A stretch of DNA of 64,000 nucleotides from Nostoc linckia NIES-25 (lineage in GTDB: Bacteria > Cyanobacteriota > Cyanobacteriia > Cyanobacteriales > Nostocaceae), in contig NZ_AP018225.1 in the NCBI RefSeq assembly GCF_002368035.1, forward strand, positions 1-64,000, in the 5' to 3' direction. Below are positions 27,101 through 34,484 of the stretch, piece by piece. Every line of letters starts with the position of its first letter. Positions within the stretch are counted from its first letter, which is position 1. A program made the translations under genes and the position numbers. Below the pieces are notes generated by a model. The model made no database searches, was not told where the DNA came from, and saw only the letters and a list, made by a program, of their open reading frames with translations.

Positions 27101-27540
27101 TTAATAACTCCTGTGAAGTCAGAGTTATTGTTCAGTGGCTTAAACAACTTAACCGAGTTGCACAAGAAGCTCAAAAACATTACACTGTGGCAGTTCTGAG
27201 CGGGTATGCAGCCCAACTCAAATTGCTCAATCGCAGCTTGGATGCAGAACAAAGCAACCTAAAAGCTTTGACAATCGAGTGCAATACTGTTGATGCCTTT
27301 CAAGGGCGGGAAGCAGATATTGTTGTTTACTCAGTGACTCGATCCAACAAAGATGGCAAAATCGGATTTCTCAAAGATGAAGCCAGACTTAATGTGGCGC
27401 TATCTAGAGGACGGGTTGGTTTGCTGATTGTTGGCGATCATCAATTTTGTCGAGCGCTAAGTCACAGTCCTCTACATAGTGTCCTGCACTACATTGAACA
27501 ACACCCAGAAGATTGTATTCGGACGGAGCCAAACTTATGA
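24109..27540 (+). CDS. Ser/Thr protein kinase fused to UPF1-like SF1 helicase
   Basis: This 1143-aa fusion has a Hanks-type kinase at residues about 6-265: glycine loop PRSGGMADVYKA, catalytic Lys in VAVKVFK, YVHRDLKPSN (about 134) and LADFGISK. All key residues are present. A middle region of about 300 residues is of unknown fold. Residues about 560-1130 are an SF1B (DNA2/UPF1-like) helicase: QGPPGTGKTTFITEV (about 585), IVDEASKATATE (about 862), GDPKQLPPF, and TVDAFQGREADIVVY with LNVALSRGR. A charged coiled-coil insert lies at about 700-790. The gene overlaps the next by four bases. Inference: the kinase gates or reports helicase activity on foreign nucleic acid. I recall no named defence system with exactly this fusion. 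Confidence 0.93.
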   Translation: MSPRIINDRYFLLPKPRSGGMADVYKANDGENDGRLVAVKVFKHGQIEVDILAESFRRETQALRELKHPSIVELFDSGRDKQTGEYFLVLEWMEKDLAALLKEAPLEGWDSYWERLALPILNALAFSHERKYVHRDLKPSNILIGSDGRLKLADFGISKLRGYFRPTVTLREFASRPFTPQEEDDGSYPYTRDVFSFGVMTLKCLTEVDLDYSSFSRAIAALDAPPEVIEIIERAVSNDPAERQPNAEVLLAELEAIQQKRSRKQTTRKYSCYLQLTRNAVRNLENELQLAETEIQKVLLEDLNAGCGIAKKSSSGTNGQSADNHYSIFGFSYRYLVAAEQDCLVVINAQSFSSVVLEQNRERSWQASYEFKFGKPIVKWEAEDVIRELQLAVEEHEANLRQSRAEEEKQRIFRVWWDILRAKTDWEQKREEPIKYTSATPDGSRVIFQIAELPESDITGQPRHVTRSNGFSILGGDVVEVVDDKLVLYVKYGEPDRLPQTGELRFDTRLAEIALNRQKNALDAIRYDRAVRSDLRELLVNPLEIQAPTLDVEIKFIQSLNESQKEVVKAALSIQDFLLVQGPPGTGKTTFITEVILQTLQQNPEARILLSSQTHVALDNALERIQEKNSNLKLIRIGNHERVSEGVYSLLLEEQMGKWRENAIAQGQQFLANWSARSGISQQDLEKAVLFQELKNIALNLESLRVELASRKQEREDNFSALNDEGKPKSRRQRNVPKDRVEEFQRLEEEIEQLEKQAKTARDEQKQKAKRLQEITHIKTIDELLRLSAAELEQKGKSLIDPNSPNARTLQQLISLQTEWFEQFGRNERFNAPLIKRSQVIAGTCIGIPREISDIEFDLCIVDEASKATATEVLVPMARSKKWILVGDPKQLPPFQDEASRNSEFLEEYELAPEDIQETLFDRLLRTLPDGCRKMLAIQHRMVEPIGKLISTCFYGEELSSNGPAIDKTLSKVLQRPVTWLTTSKLQNSREQVVKSSFNNSCEVRVIVQWLKQLNRVAQEAQKHYTVAVLSGYAAQLKLLNRSLDAEQSNLKALTIECNTVDAFQGREADIVVYSVTRSNKDGKIGFLKDEARLNVALSRGRVGLLIVGDHQFCRALSHSPLHSVLHYIEQHPEDCIRTEPNL

Positions 27541-29069
27541 CCTGGGAAGAATTTACGTCTTTACACTTAGAAGACCTGCGCCGCTATGATAATCGTTCTG
27601 GATTTGACTTAGTTTGCTGCCAGGAAGTTGGGCTGCCTGTTTACAAAATTACCGTTGAAGCTCTAACTCAGGTTCGTAAACCAATTCCGCCGATTGAGGA
27701 GTACGTTCTCAAGGCGATTAATGTTGGTCTTTCATCTGAAGAAGAAATTGCCGGACTTCTGGGTTTGGAGTTACTAACGATCCGAGAAGCAATGGTCAAT
27801 CTACGGGTGAGTGAAGACATCGATCTAATTGCTCCTGATGTTTCACAATTTCAGGTATGGAAGCTAACGAAAAAGGGAGAGAGAACTTTACAAGAAGCCA
27901 GAATTATTGTGCCAGAAGAACGGACTTTCGACATTAACTTTGATGGACTTTTGAGAATCCCGCGCTGGTATGGTCGATTAGAGTCACGCTTGCTTAAGCC
28001 AAAAGATTTGCGCGACTTTAGCATTGTTGAAATTGAGCCTTCACCAAAACGTCCTCCAGAATTGTCTGACCTCAAGTTGAAGGATGTTGACGAAATTATT
28101 CGGCAGATTGAAAAGGATAGTAAAGCCAGAGTTCGTCATGAGCGAGATTTACTGGCTTTGAAGGCAATCGAACGGAGACAACGCTTTTTTCAACCAGCTA
28201 CTGCACTGGTTTTTAAAGCAAAAGAAAATGATGAAATTCAGGTAGCATTTGTGATTGATGGTATTATTTCCAGCGAACATGAGGCTGCCTTTGCTCGTGC
28301 GGATGGGGTGAAGAAACTCCGAATTGCTGAGACACTAAGTCAGAGTGAACCGCGCAGGCTAGCTGAAGAGATTTTAGGGCGTGAGTTTGTCGCTCAGTCA
28401 GATGCTGATGAGGTTGCAGCTTTAAAAAAAGAGACGACTACAACGCAAGCACAAATCCAAGCAGAGATTGAAACAACTAAGGAAAAGATTGAGCAGACAA
28501 AGGATGACCAAGAGAAGCAAGTCCTCTATCAACAACTTCAAGATGCGTTAAAGCAAATTGAGCAGATGGAATCCCAACTTAATTCTTTGCTGGCAACAGT
28601 GCCGATGCGCTGGTTAGAGATGTACGAACATCGCCCTTTGCTAGAGCAAGCTCTGAAAGATAGCCGGGAACGCTTGATGATCGTCTCACCTTGGATTCGG
28701 GCTAACTCGGTCAACCGTTGGTTTCTCCAGCAATTTGAGAATCTGCTAAAACGAGGAGTGCAAATTTTCATTGGGTATGGGTTAGGTGAGAAGGACGAAA
28801 ACCGCAATCCAGCAGATATTCAAGCTGAGAAAAATCTGCAAAAGCTGGCAAGCCAATATTCAAAGAACTTTACACTTAAACGACTTGGAGATACTCACGC
28901 CAAAATACTCATCTCAGATACCAAATTTGCAGTCGCTACCAGCTTTAACTGGTTATCTTTCAAAGGAGAACGCGATCGCACCTTCCGCGACGAGCGAGGA
29001 ACGCTGGTTTCTGACTCGCACAAGATTGACGAGCTGTTTGATAACCTTCTGAAGCGATTTACCAACTAA
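27537..29069 (+). CDS. PLD-family nuclease with winged-helix and coiled-coil regions
   Basis: This 510-aa protein starts at the ATG in the ATGA overlap with the kinase-helicase; a TTG at 27513 is less likely. The N-terminal 150 residues include a winged-helix-like segment (EEEIAGLLGLELLTIREAMVNL). Residues about 295-350 are a coiled coil (TQAQIQAEIETTKEKIEQTK). Residues about 365-510 are a PLD domain with HAKILISD (HxKxxxxD, about 454) and SFNWLS. One HKD motif implies a dimeric active site. PLD enzymes in defence loci cut DNA or RNA without metal. Coupled translation with the kinase-helicase indicates a two-protein complex. Confidence 0.9.
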   Translation: MTWEEFTSLHLEDLRRYDNRSGFDLVCCQEVGLPVYKITVEALTQVRKPIPPIEEYVLKAINVGLSSEEEIAGLLGLELLTIREAMVNLRVSEDIDLIAPDVSQFQVWKLTKKGERTLQEARIIVPEERTFDINFDGLLRIPRWYGRLESRLLKPKDLRDFSIVEIEPSPKRPPELSDLKLKDVDEIIRQIEKDSKARVRHERDLLALKAIERRQRFFQPATALVFKAKENDEIQVAFVIDGIISSEHEAAFARADGVKKLRIAETLSQSEPRRLAEEILGREFVAQSDADEVAALKKETTTTQAQIQAEIETTKEKIEQTKDDQEKQVLYQQLQDALKQIEQMESQLNSLLATVPMRWLEMYEHRPLLEQALKDSRERLMIVSPWIRANSVNRWFLQQFENLLKRGVQIFIGYGLGEKDENRNPADIQAEKNLQKLASQYSKNFTLKRLGDTHAKILISDTKFAVATSFNWLSFKGERDRTFRDERGTLVSDSHKIDELFDNLLKRFTN

Positions 29070-29182
29070 TCTCACAGGAATTAGTCGGAGCGCGTACATC
29101 TTGGTTCTGTATGTTTAAAATGTAGTCTTAAAGTTTCAGAAGACTGAAAGCCTTGATTTTGCGTATTTATGGTTTAAGCTAG

Positions 29183-29250
29183 GAAATAATAAACTCGTGA
29201 AGTTTTAGAGGGGAAATCCCCAGACGCTCAGAGATAGAAATAATAAACTC
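29183..29250 (+). repeat. 14-bp direct repeats upstream of the PIN-type pair
   Basis: GAAATAATAAACTC occurs exactly at 29183-29196 and 29237-29250, 54 bases apart, about five helical turns. They lie in the 253-base gap before the 136-aa gene. Spacing near an integral number of turns fits an operator for a gene pair that regulates itself. No promoter boxes are clear. Confidence 0.5.
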
Positions 29251-29322
29251 CTAAACTGTTACACAGGTGTAAGCCACTTATTTTGTCTTCAGAATAAACT
29301 GAACTTATTAGCAAATAAAACA

Positions 29323-29733
29323 ATGAATACTGAACAGACTGTTTTAGAAGTTTCAGGAGTAGAAATTACCAAAACTCTCTTAGTAGATTTACAAAAACTC
29401 TCCTCTTACTCTGGAGAACCAATAGCAGCTGTCTATGCAGACAATCTACTGCGGAAGTTGCGCTCGTTGCGCGATAAATTACCTTTTGACCCTTATACAG
29501 AAGTGGTAATGGCACTGCATGATGCACTAGCCTTTCAAAACAGATGGATTGACTACAACGCTAATCAGTACAAGGGAGTTTGTGAATTACTTACATCCTT
29601 GGTGAATCAAGAAACAATCAATAATTCCTCAGTCGAGTCAGCAATTTTGACTTTAGAAAACTTAGGCTTTGATACCCTACCATTCGGTGTAAACATTGAC
29701 GATAACCTAGATACAAATGAAGATGAGGAATAA
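29323..29733 (+). CDS. 136-aa acidic protein paired with PIN-like gene (possible antitoxin)
   Basis: I do not recognise the family. The protein is helical and acidic, with a tail NIDDNLDTNEDEE. Central motifs include FDPYTEVVMALHDALAFQ. It precedes the PIN-like gene by six bases on the same strand. An acidic partner upstream of a PIN ribonuclease is the usual layout of an antitoxin or immunity protein, but no DNA-binding motif is seen. The start ATG at 29323 follows an AT-rich leader without a clear ribosome site. Confidence 0.65.
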   Translation: MNTEQTVLEVSGVEITKTLLVDLQKLSSYSGEPIAAVYADNLLRKLRSLRDKLPFDPYTEVVMALHDALAFQNRWIDYNANQYKGVCELLTSLVNQETINNSSVESAILTLENLGFDTLPFGVNIDDNLDTNEDEE

Positions 29734-29739
29734 CACAGG

Positions 29740-30594
29740 ATGGATGATAATTCTGTGAATCAACACTTTTTAGACACCTCGGTTCTACGTTCTCTGCTAC
29801 TAGGTACACAAGTCTATAAGCAGTATTTTGAATCTCAATTTACTGACCAACAGCTTTATATCTCTAACTATGTTCAGATGGAGATGAAGCGAAGTTATCT
29901 GATTAATCTTATCTCCTTCTACTTTGTCCTGCGTCTAGAAACTATTAATAATATTGGAGATGCTATTACTCTGTGGAGTAATAGATTTAAAACTAGCGAA
30001 CTCAAAGCTATTTTACAACTTATACCCCAACTTTTTAGCACGCATCAACTCAACTTTAGCAATTACCAAGATAAAGAAAAAGCCCTTGCTATTTTAGGAA
30101 TTTATATCAAACGTTTTGAACTTATACTTAGAAAAAAGTTTAACAATACCAACAATGATGCTACCGCCTGCGCCCGTGCCATTGTCCCGCTTAACCTTGA
30201 TTTGGAAAATGCAGCAGCAGGATTAAAGCAGTTTGCTGATGAATTTGGAGATGTAGATACTTGTCGGAGCAAATGTCAAATTGACAAGTTTATTTTGGTA
30301 CAATACCGTTCAGAAATTGAGCAATTAGTTCAAATTGCCGACCAACTACCCAAAAATTCAAAAACTAGGGGATTTATCAATATTGCCAGTAACCTAAAAG
30401 AGATATTGGCTCAAGGAGCAGCAGCCTGTGACTGCAAGCGTTGTGAAAAGATTGGCGATGCAGTCATTGCTTTAAATGCACCTCGGAATATGCAACTGGA
30501 ACATACTGATAATTCTTTTGACTATTTATGCCCCTCGATTAATCAACCTCATTACAAACATCCGTCAGAAAATCAGATAGTTAATAATATATAA
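29740..30594 (+). CDS. PIN-like nuclease, 284 aa
   Basis: The N-terminus HFLDTSVLRSLLLG carries the first PIN aspartate; Glu in QMEMKRSYL follows at about 46. The C-terminal part has KIGDAVIALNAP and LEHTDNSFDYLC, which supply the third and fourth acidic positions. Between them is a long helical insert, and the CDCKRC segment may bind zinc. It is about twice the length of VapC toxins, so it belongs to a larger PIN-like class. It probably cleaves RNA under control of the upstream 136-aa protein. Confidence 0.7.
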   Translation: MDDNSVNQHFLDTSVLRSLLLGTQVYKQYFESQFTDQQLYISNYVQMEMKRSYLINLISFYFVLRLETINNIGDAITLWSNRFKTSELKAILQLIPQLFSTHQLNFSNYQDKEKALAILGIYIKRFELILRKKFNNTNNDATACARAIVPLNLDLENAAAGLKQFADEFGDVDTCRSKCQIDKFILVQYRSEIEQLVQIADQLPKNSKTRGFINIASNLKEILAQGAAACDCKRCEKIGDAVIALNAPRNMQLEHTDNSFDYLCPSINQPHYKHPSENQIVNNI

Positions 30595-30674
30595 AGTCAT
30601 GACAAACAATAATTGTGACTGTTAACATACCCAGAACTAATCAACGAGCGATCGAAGAGAGCAACTAGACACCA

Positions 30675-31643
30675 TCAAACCAAATCTGCCAGCACATTAC
30701 TCACCTTCAACTGGTGCTGCTGTCGATTATCGTCATAAATCATTAACGTCTCCAACTTGCTGTGCCGACTCAGCTTTTGCACCTCCCGCACACTCTGCCC
30801 CGCATCCAACGCCGCCGTAATCGAACTGTGCCGAATGCGGTGCGGTGATAAAGGCTTAGTAATCCCCGCTTTTAATGCCCGCGTTCTCACCATCTTGGCA
30901 AGCCCCGTATCTGACAAAGGATGCCCCGGCGTATTTAGATCCAACGCCACAAACAACGCATCTTTTGTTGATGCCAGCCCCCGGAACGGCAACCAATAAC
31001 AAATCGCATCCCTGGTCTTAGGAGTTAAATCAATTATTTCCTGTTGGCTACCCCTTCCCTTACCCAAAACCAGCAGTTTGCTATTTTTACGGTCAAAATC
31101 CCCTATTTTTAACTTGGCAATCTCCCCCCGCCGCAGCGCATTATCCCAAAGCAAGCGCAGCAAAGCATAATCCCTGACCCCCTTCGCCGTCGTCCGATCG
31201 CAAGACAGTAATATCTGCTTAAATTCCTGGGGAGTAACACCACTGGTGTCTCGGTATTTAATAACAGTCTCACCCTTGATATCCTCCAAGGTGTAACCAC
31301 AAACCCCCAACACCCTACCCTTATGTACCAGCGCCCGCAGAGCTGACAACCGCCGGTTAACAGTGGCCTCCGATAAGCCCGAATCTATCATCTTGGCTTT
31401 GTACTTGACCACCCACAAGAGTGCTTGCGCCCCCGGTAGTGCCAAAAATCGCACCACCCATTCCGCCGTCGATTCCACCCCAAACATTGTGGCAAAAAAA
31501 TCTTTAATATCTCGGTCATAAGCTTTGCGAGTCGAAATACTGCGTTTTTCAGACAATAACATCGCCAACACATCAGGCTGAGTCCACCAATCCATCACGG
31601 AAGGCAGAGTATTATTATTGACTTTAACGATGCGACCGGACAT
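30675..31643 (-). CDS. Tyrosine recombinase (XerC/D or phage-integrase family)
   Basis: This 322-aa protein has an N-terminal SAM-like core-binding domain (SEKRSISTRKAYDRDIKDFF) and a catalytic domain with the full set: Arg in NALRRGEIAKLK (about 170), Lys in VLGKGRG, HRIRHS, LSRHS and the nucleophile Tyr in MIYDDNRQ (about 302). It may resolve plasmid multimers or integrate an element. It converges with the PIN-type gene. I could not identify attachment sites. Confidence 0.93.
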   Translation of the reverse strand: MSGRIVKVNNNTLPSVMDWWTQPDVLAMLLSEKRSISTRKAYDRDIKDFFATMFGVESTAEWVVRFLALPGAQALLWVVKYKAKMIDSGLSEATVNRRLSALRALVHKGRVLGVCGYTLEDIKGETVIKYRDTSGVTPQEFKQILLSCDRTTAKGVRDYALLRLLWDNALRRGEIAKLKIGDFDRKNSKLLVLGKGRGSQQEIIDLTPKTRDAICYWLPFRGLASTKDALFVALDLNTPGHPLSDTGLAKMVRTRALKAGITKPLSPHRIRHSSITAALDAGQSVREVQKLSRHSKLETLMIYDDNRQQHQLKVSNVLADLV

Positions 31644-32081
31644 AAAAACTAGGTGACGATAATAGTCCTTTACGTAACCTTATATCCTAAATAGGGATAT
31701 CTTGCCTAACTTTTTATTCTCTTTGTCCCAATCCTGGTTTAGCTGTCCCAAAAAACGCTCGAATGGCTTCAACTGGGTCATTAGTCCTCACTAGCTATTT
31801 CGGATATTCACAAACACTTTAACTGCTATGTAAAAATCCATAACGTTTAGTAAATAGATTACCTCATCAAGTTTTTCTGCCCTGCGCTCAAACACCTTGT
31901 TCTAGCTATCTCGATCTGTGGTGCAGTCATATCATGTTCTTGGGTTTTTACAATCTCAACCGAATGGCTCTGGTGATGCGTTAGGCTCGTTGGTAAAAGG
32001 GCGTGGGCGTTCCGCTCACGCCAGGCGCGATCGCCTACGGTGGGGCGGAGCATCGTCCAATACTTTGAGGCTGAACAACAA
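31644..32081. other. Intergenic stretch with HIP1-associated hairpin repeat
   Basis: This region of about 440 bases has no gene. At 32000-32022 a 10-bp stem with a three-base loop (GGCGTGGGCG / CGCTCACGCC, one wobble) is followed directly at 32023-32036 by AGGCG-CGAT-CGCCT, which contains a HIP1 core. Such GC-rich palindromic modules are dispersed repeats in Nostoc-type genomes. No promoter or RNA gene is otherwise recognised. Confidence 0.6.
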
Positions 32082-32315
32082 ATGACATACATGACAAGCA
32101 TAGAACCCATAGGCAGAGCGCAGACTCTACAGGAGTCTATAGCTGAAGTTCTAGAAGCTCGATTTAATAACGTTCCCCCTGAATTGATTGAGCAACTGGA
32201 GAAAATTTATGAGCTTGATAGGCTAAAGCAGTTGTTGAGACAGGCTAGTATTACAGGCTCAATTTCTGAGTTTGGGCAACAATTAAGTCAAGAAAATATA
32301 GATACAGAATTTTAA
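32082..32315 (+). CDS. Small protein resembling Rpn/PDDEXK transposase C-terminus
   Basis: The segment TLQESIAEVLEARFNNVPPELIEQL, then IYELDRLKQLLRQA and SISEFGQQL (each read from one run), is the helical tail typical of cyanobacterial Rpn-like PD-(D/E)XK proteins. The nuclease core is missing upstream, so this is a stand-alone tail or a remnant. ATG at 32082 or 32091 is possible. Confidence 0.55.
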   Translation: MTYMTSIEPIGRAQTLQESIAEVLEARFNNVPPELIEQLEKIYELDRLKQLLRQASITGSISEFGQQLSQENIDTEF

Positions 32316-32350
32316 TTTTGTGCTTGATCTGTTTGTTGCAATAAGTTTTT

Positions 32351-34441
32351 CTAAATATTCACCCCTATTACTTGGAAAGCTTGTACAATTGCTCCAACTA
32401 ATGAATATTTTTGTTGGTGTGTGTAAAGTTCCACAGCTTTACGGTAATTTAATAACAATTCACGGTAATTTTCTACTTGGCCGTCTCGATCTCTAATGTT
32501 AAGTGATACCCAACCCAAGTTATGGTATGCCTCTGCATAACTTGGGTTTAGCTGAATTGCTTTTTCTAAATAAAAACGTGCTTTTGTCCACTCATCTAAT
32601 TTGCCATATAAAGTACCTAGACGAAATAATACAACAGCATGGAGAGAAAATCTTTGAGTGTAATATTCATAAATTTGAATAGCCTTTTGAGTATTGTGTA
32701 AATTTTCTTGAGTAATTCCTAAATTAATTAATACCCATTCAGGTACTTGTGATTTACTGCTAGCTTGTTCAAAATCCGAAAGAGCATCGTACCATAATCC
32801 TTGTACAGCTTTTTTCCATCCTTGGAAGCCCCACCCAAAAGCGATATCAGGTACTTGATTAATAAACTCTTGTATTCCTCTTTCTACATCGTTAGCTTGC
32901 TTTGTAGCTACTGCTTTATCTAAAGCTACAATGAGATATGGATATATCCAACGCTGCAATGTTCTAGATTCATTAGATGGTGTTGTTTTCAGCTTAAAAA
33001 CTGCTTGTGTAGCTGCACGAATTGCTGGTTTCCATTGCTGCTGGTTCACTGCTATCCATGCCTGTAACCCTAAAGCAAATGTACAATTGTTGTTTAATTT
33101 AAGTGCTTCAATTACAGTTTTCTCAGCCTCAACCCAATTACCAGACTTGCCAAACGCCCAAGCTAAATTAGCTTGTATCCAAACTTCATGGGGAGCTAGG
33201 TTAGCTGCTTTTTGCAAATTAGTAACAGCTTCTGACCAATTAGATTTTCGGCAATTGACTATTCCTAAAACACCATAACTTCTACCGTCGTTTGGCTGTA
33301 TCTGAATTGCTTTTTTAGCAGCAGTTTCTGCTTGGGCTTCATTGAGATGTATCTGAACTAATGCCAATTCAATGGCAGCTTCACTATCATTAGGTTCACT
33401 ATATAAATATTTTTCATACGCTGTAACAGCTTCTGCTAATTTACTACTTTTGACTAATTCCCTCGCTCTTTTATGTTGTGGAGAAACAAATTTACCACTT
33501 AAAGCATCAATTAATTCTTCGGCTGTTTGAAAGCGGTCTTCTACCCTAAATTGCATTCCAGTGAGGATGACTTGTTCTATTAAGGGACTCAAGTTAGGGC
33601 AAAATTTTCGAGGTGGTGTTAATGTATCTGATATGGCTCTTTCTGTTGCGGGGTCTGGTAATTGTTCGGTTAAGACTTCGTACATTGATGCACATAAGGC
33701 GTAGAAATCTGTTGCTGGCCAACGCTGACTGCGATAGCTGTATTGTTCTAGCGGTGCATAACCAGGTGATAGGGTGACACTCATTTCACGAGTTTGTCCG
33801 GCGATAAATTCTTTTGTAGCGCCAAAATCGATTAATACTGCTCTATCTTGATAATCAATGAGAATGTTATCTGGTTTAATATCTCTATGTAATAAATTGT
33901 TGGCATGAACTGCTTTTAATGCTCCTGCTATTTGAATAAAATATCGCTTTACCCTCTCTTCTGGTAATTTTCCTTCATTTTTCAATATTTGATATAAGGA
34001 TATCCCGGAAATAAATTCCATCACAATATAAGCTGTACTATTTTCCTCAAACCAGTCATAAACTTTGACAATATTTTGATGAATACATTTTGATAAATAA
34101 TTAGCTTCTACTTGAAAATTTTGCAGTTGTTGTTGTCGTTCAGCTGGCGTTAGGGAATGAGGCCAATATACCGTATTACCTTGTCTTGCAGCTTTTTCTG
34201 GCCAAAGTTCTTTGATGGCGACGTTAGCAGAATTTTGTAAATACATTCCTTGATAAGTGATACCAAATCCACCTTCACCTAATATTTTTTCTATTCGATA
34301 TTTTCCTTGCCTGAGTAAAGTTCCGCTAGGTAAATGATATGTAGATAGGCTGGAATTAGCCGCTAGGGGAGAACCACAGGCAATACAATTAGCTGCACTG
34401 TCTGTATTTTCTGTGAGGCAAGTTGGGCATTGAATAGTCAT
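32351..34441 (-). CDS. Ser/Thr kinase with zinc ribbon and TPR repeats
   Basis: This 696-aa protein has three parts. Residues 4-25 are a zinc ribbon (CPTCLTE...CIACGSPL). Residues about 45-320 are a Hanks kinase with LGEGGFGITYQG, VAIKELWPE, HRDIKPDNIL and DFGATK, all intact. Residues about 330-690 are TPRs, including AIQLNPSYAEAYHNLGWVSL. It is the last gene of the long minus-strand cluster, 43 bases after the PP2C gene. The FHA protein and PP2C upstream make a complete phospho-switch: writer, reader and eraser. No membrane segment is visible, so it is probably cytoplasmic. Substrates may be the vWA and FHA proteins of the same cluster. Confidence 0.93.
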   Translation of the reverse strand: MTIQCPTCLTENTDSAANCIACGSPLAANSSLSTYHLPSGTLLRQGKYRIEKILGEGGFGITYQGMYLQNSANVAIKELWPEKAARQGNTVYWPHSLTPAERQQQLQNFQVEANYLSKCIHQNIVKVYDWFEENSTAYIVMEFISGISLYQILKNEGKLPEERVKRYFIQIAGALKAVHANNLLHRDIKPDNILIDYQDRAVLIDFGATKEFIAGQTREMSVTLSPGYAPLEQYSYRSQRWPATDFYALCASMYEVLTEQLPDPATERAISDTLTPPRKFCPNLSPLIEQVILTGMQFRVEDRFQTAEELIDALSGKFVSPQHKRARELVKSSKLAEAVTAYEKYLYSEPNDSEAAIELALVQIHLNEAQAETAAKKAIQIQPNDGRSYGVLGIVNCRKSNWSEAVTNLQKAANLAPHEVWIQANLAWAFGKSGNWVEAEKTVIEALKLNNNCTFALGLQAWIAVNQQQWKPAIRAATQAVFKLKTTPSNESRTLQRWIYPYLIVALDKAVATKQANDVERGIQEFINQVPDIAFGWGFQGWKKAVQGLWYDALSDFEQASSKSQVPEWVLINLGITQENLHNTQKAIQIYEYYTQRFSLHAVVLFRLGTLYGKLDEWTKARFYLEKAIQLNPSYAEAYHNLGWVSLNIRDRDGQVENYRELLLNYRKAVELYTHQQKYSLVGAIVQAFQVIGVNI

Positions 34442-34484
34442 TTAAGTTGCGGATAAGTAAATTTAAACTTTAAGGAGAATTTAG

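Noticed and set aside
30595..32081. Insertion sequence or attachment sites around the tyrosine recombinase
   Set aside because: No flanking repeats or tRNA gene could be recognised; the hairpins at 32000-32036 look like dispersed repeats.
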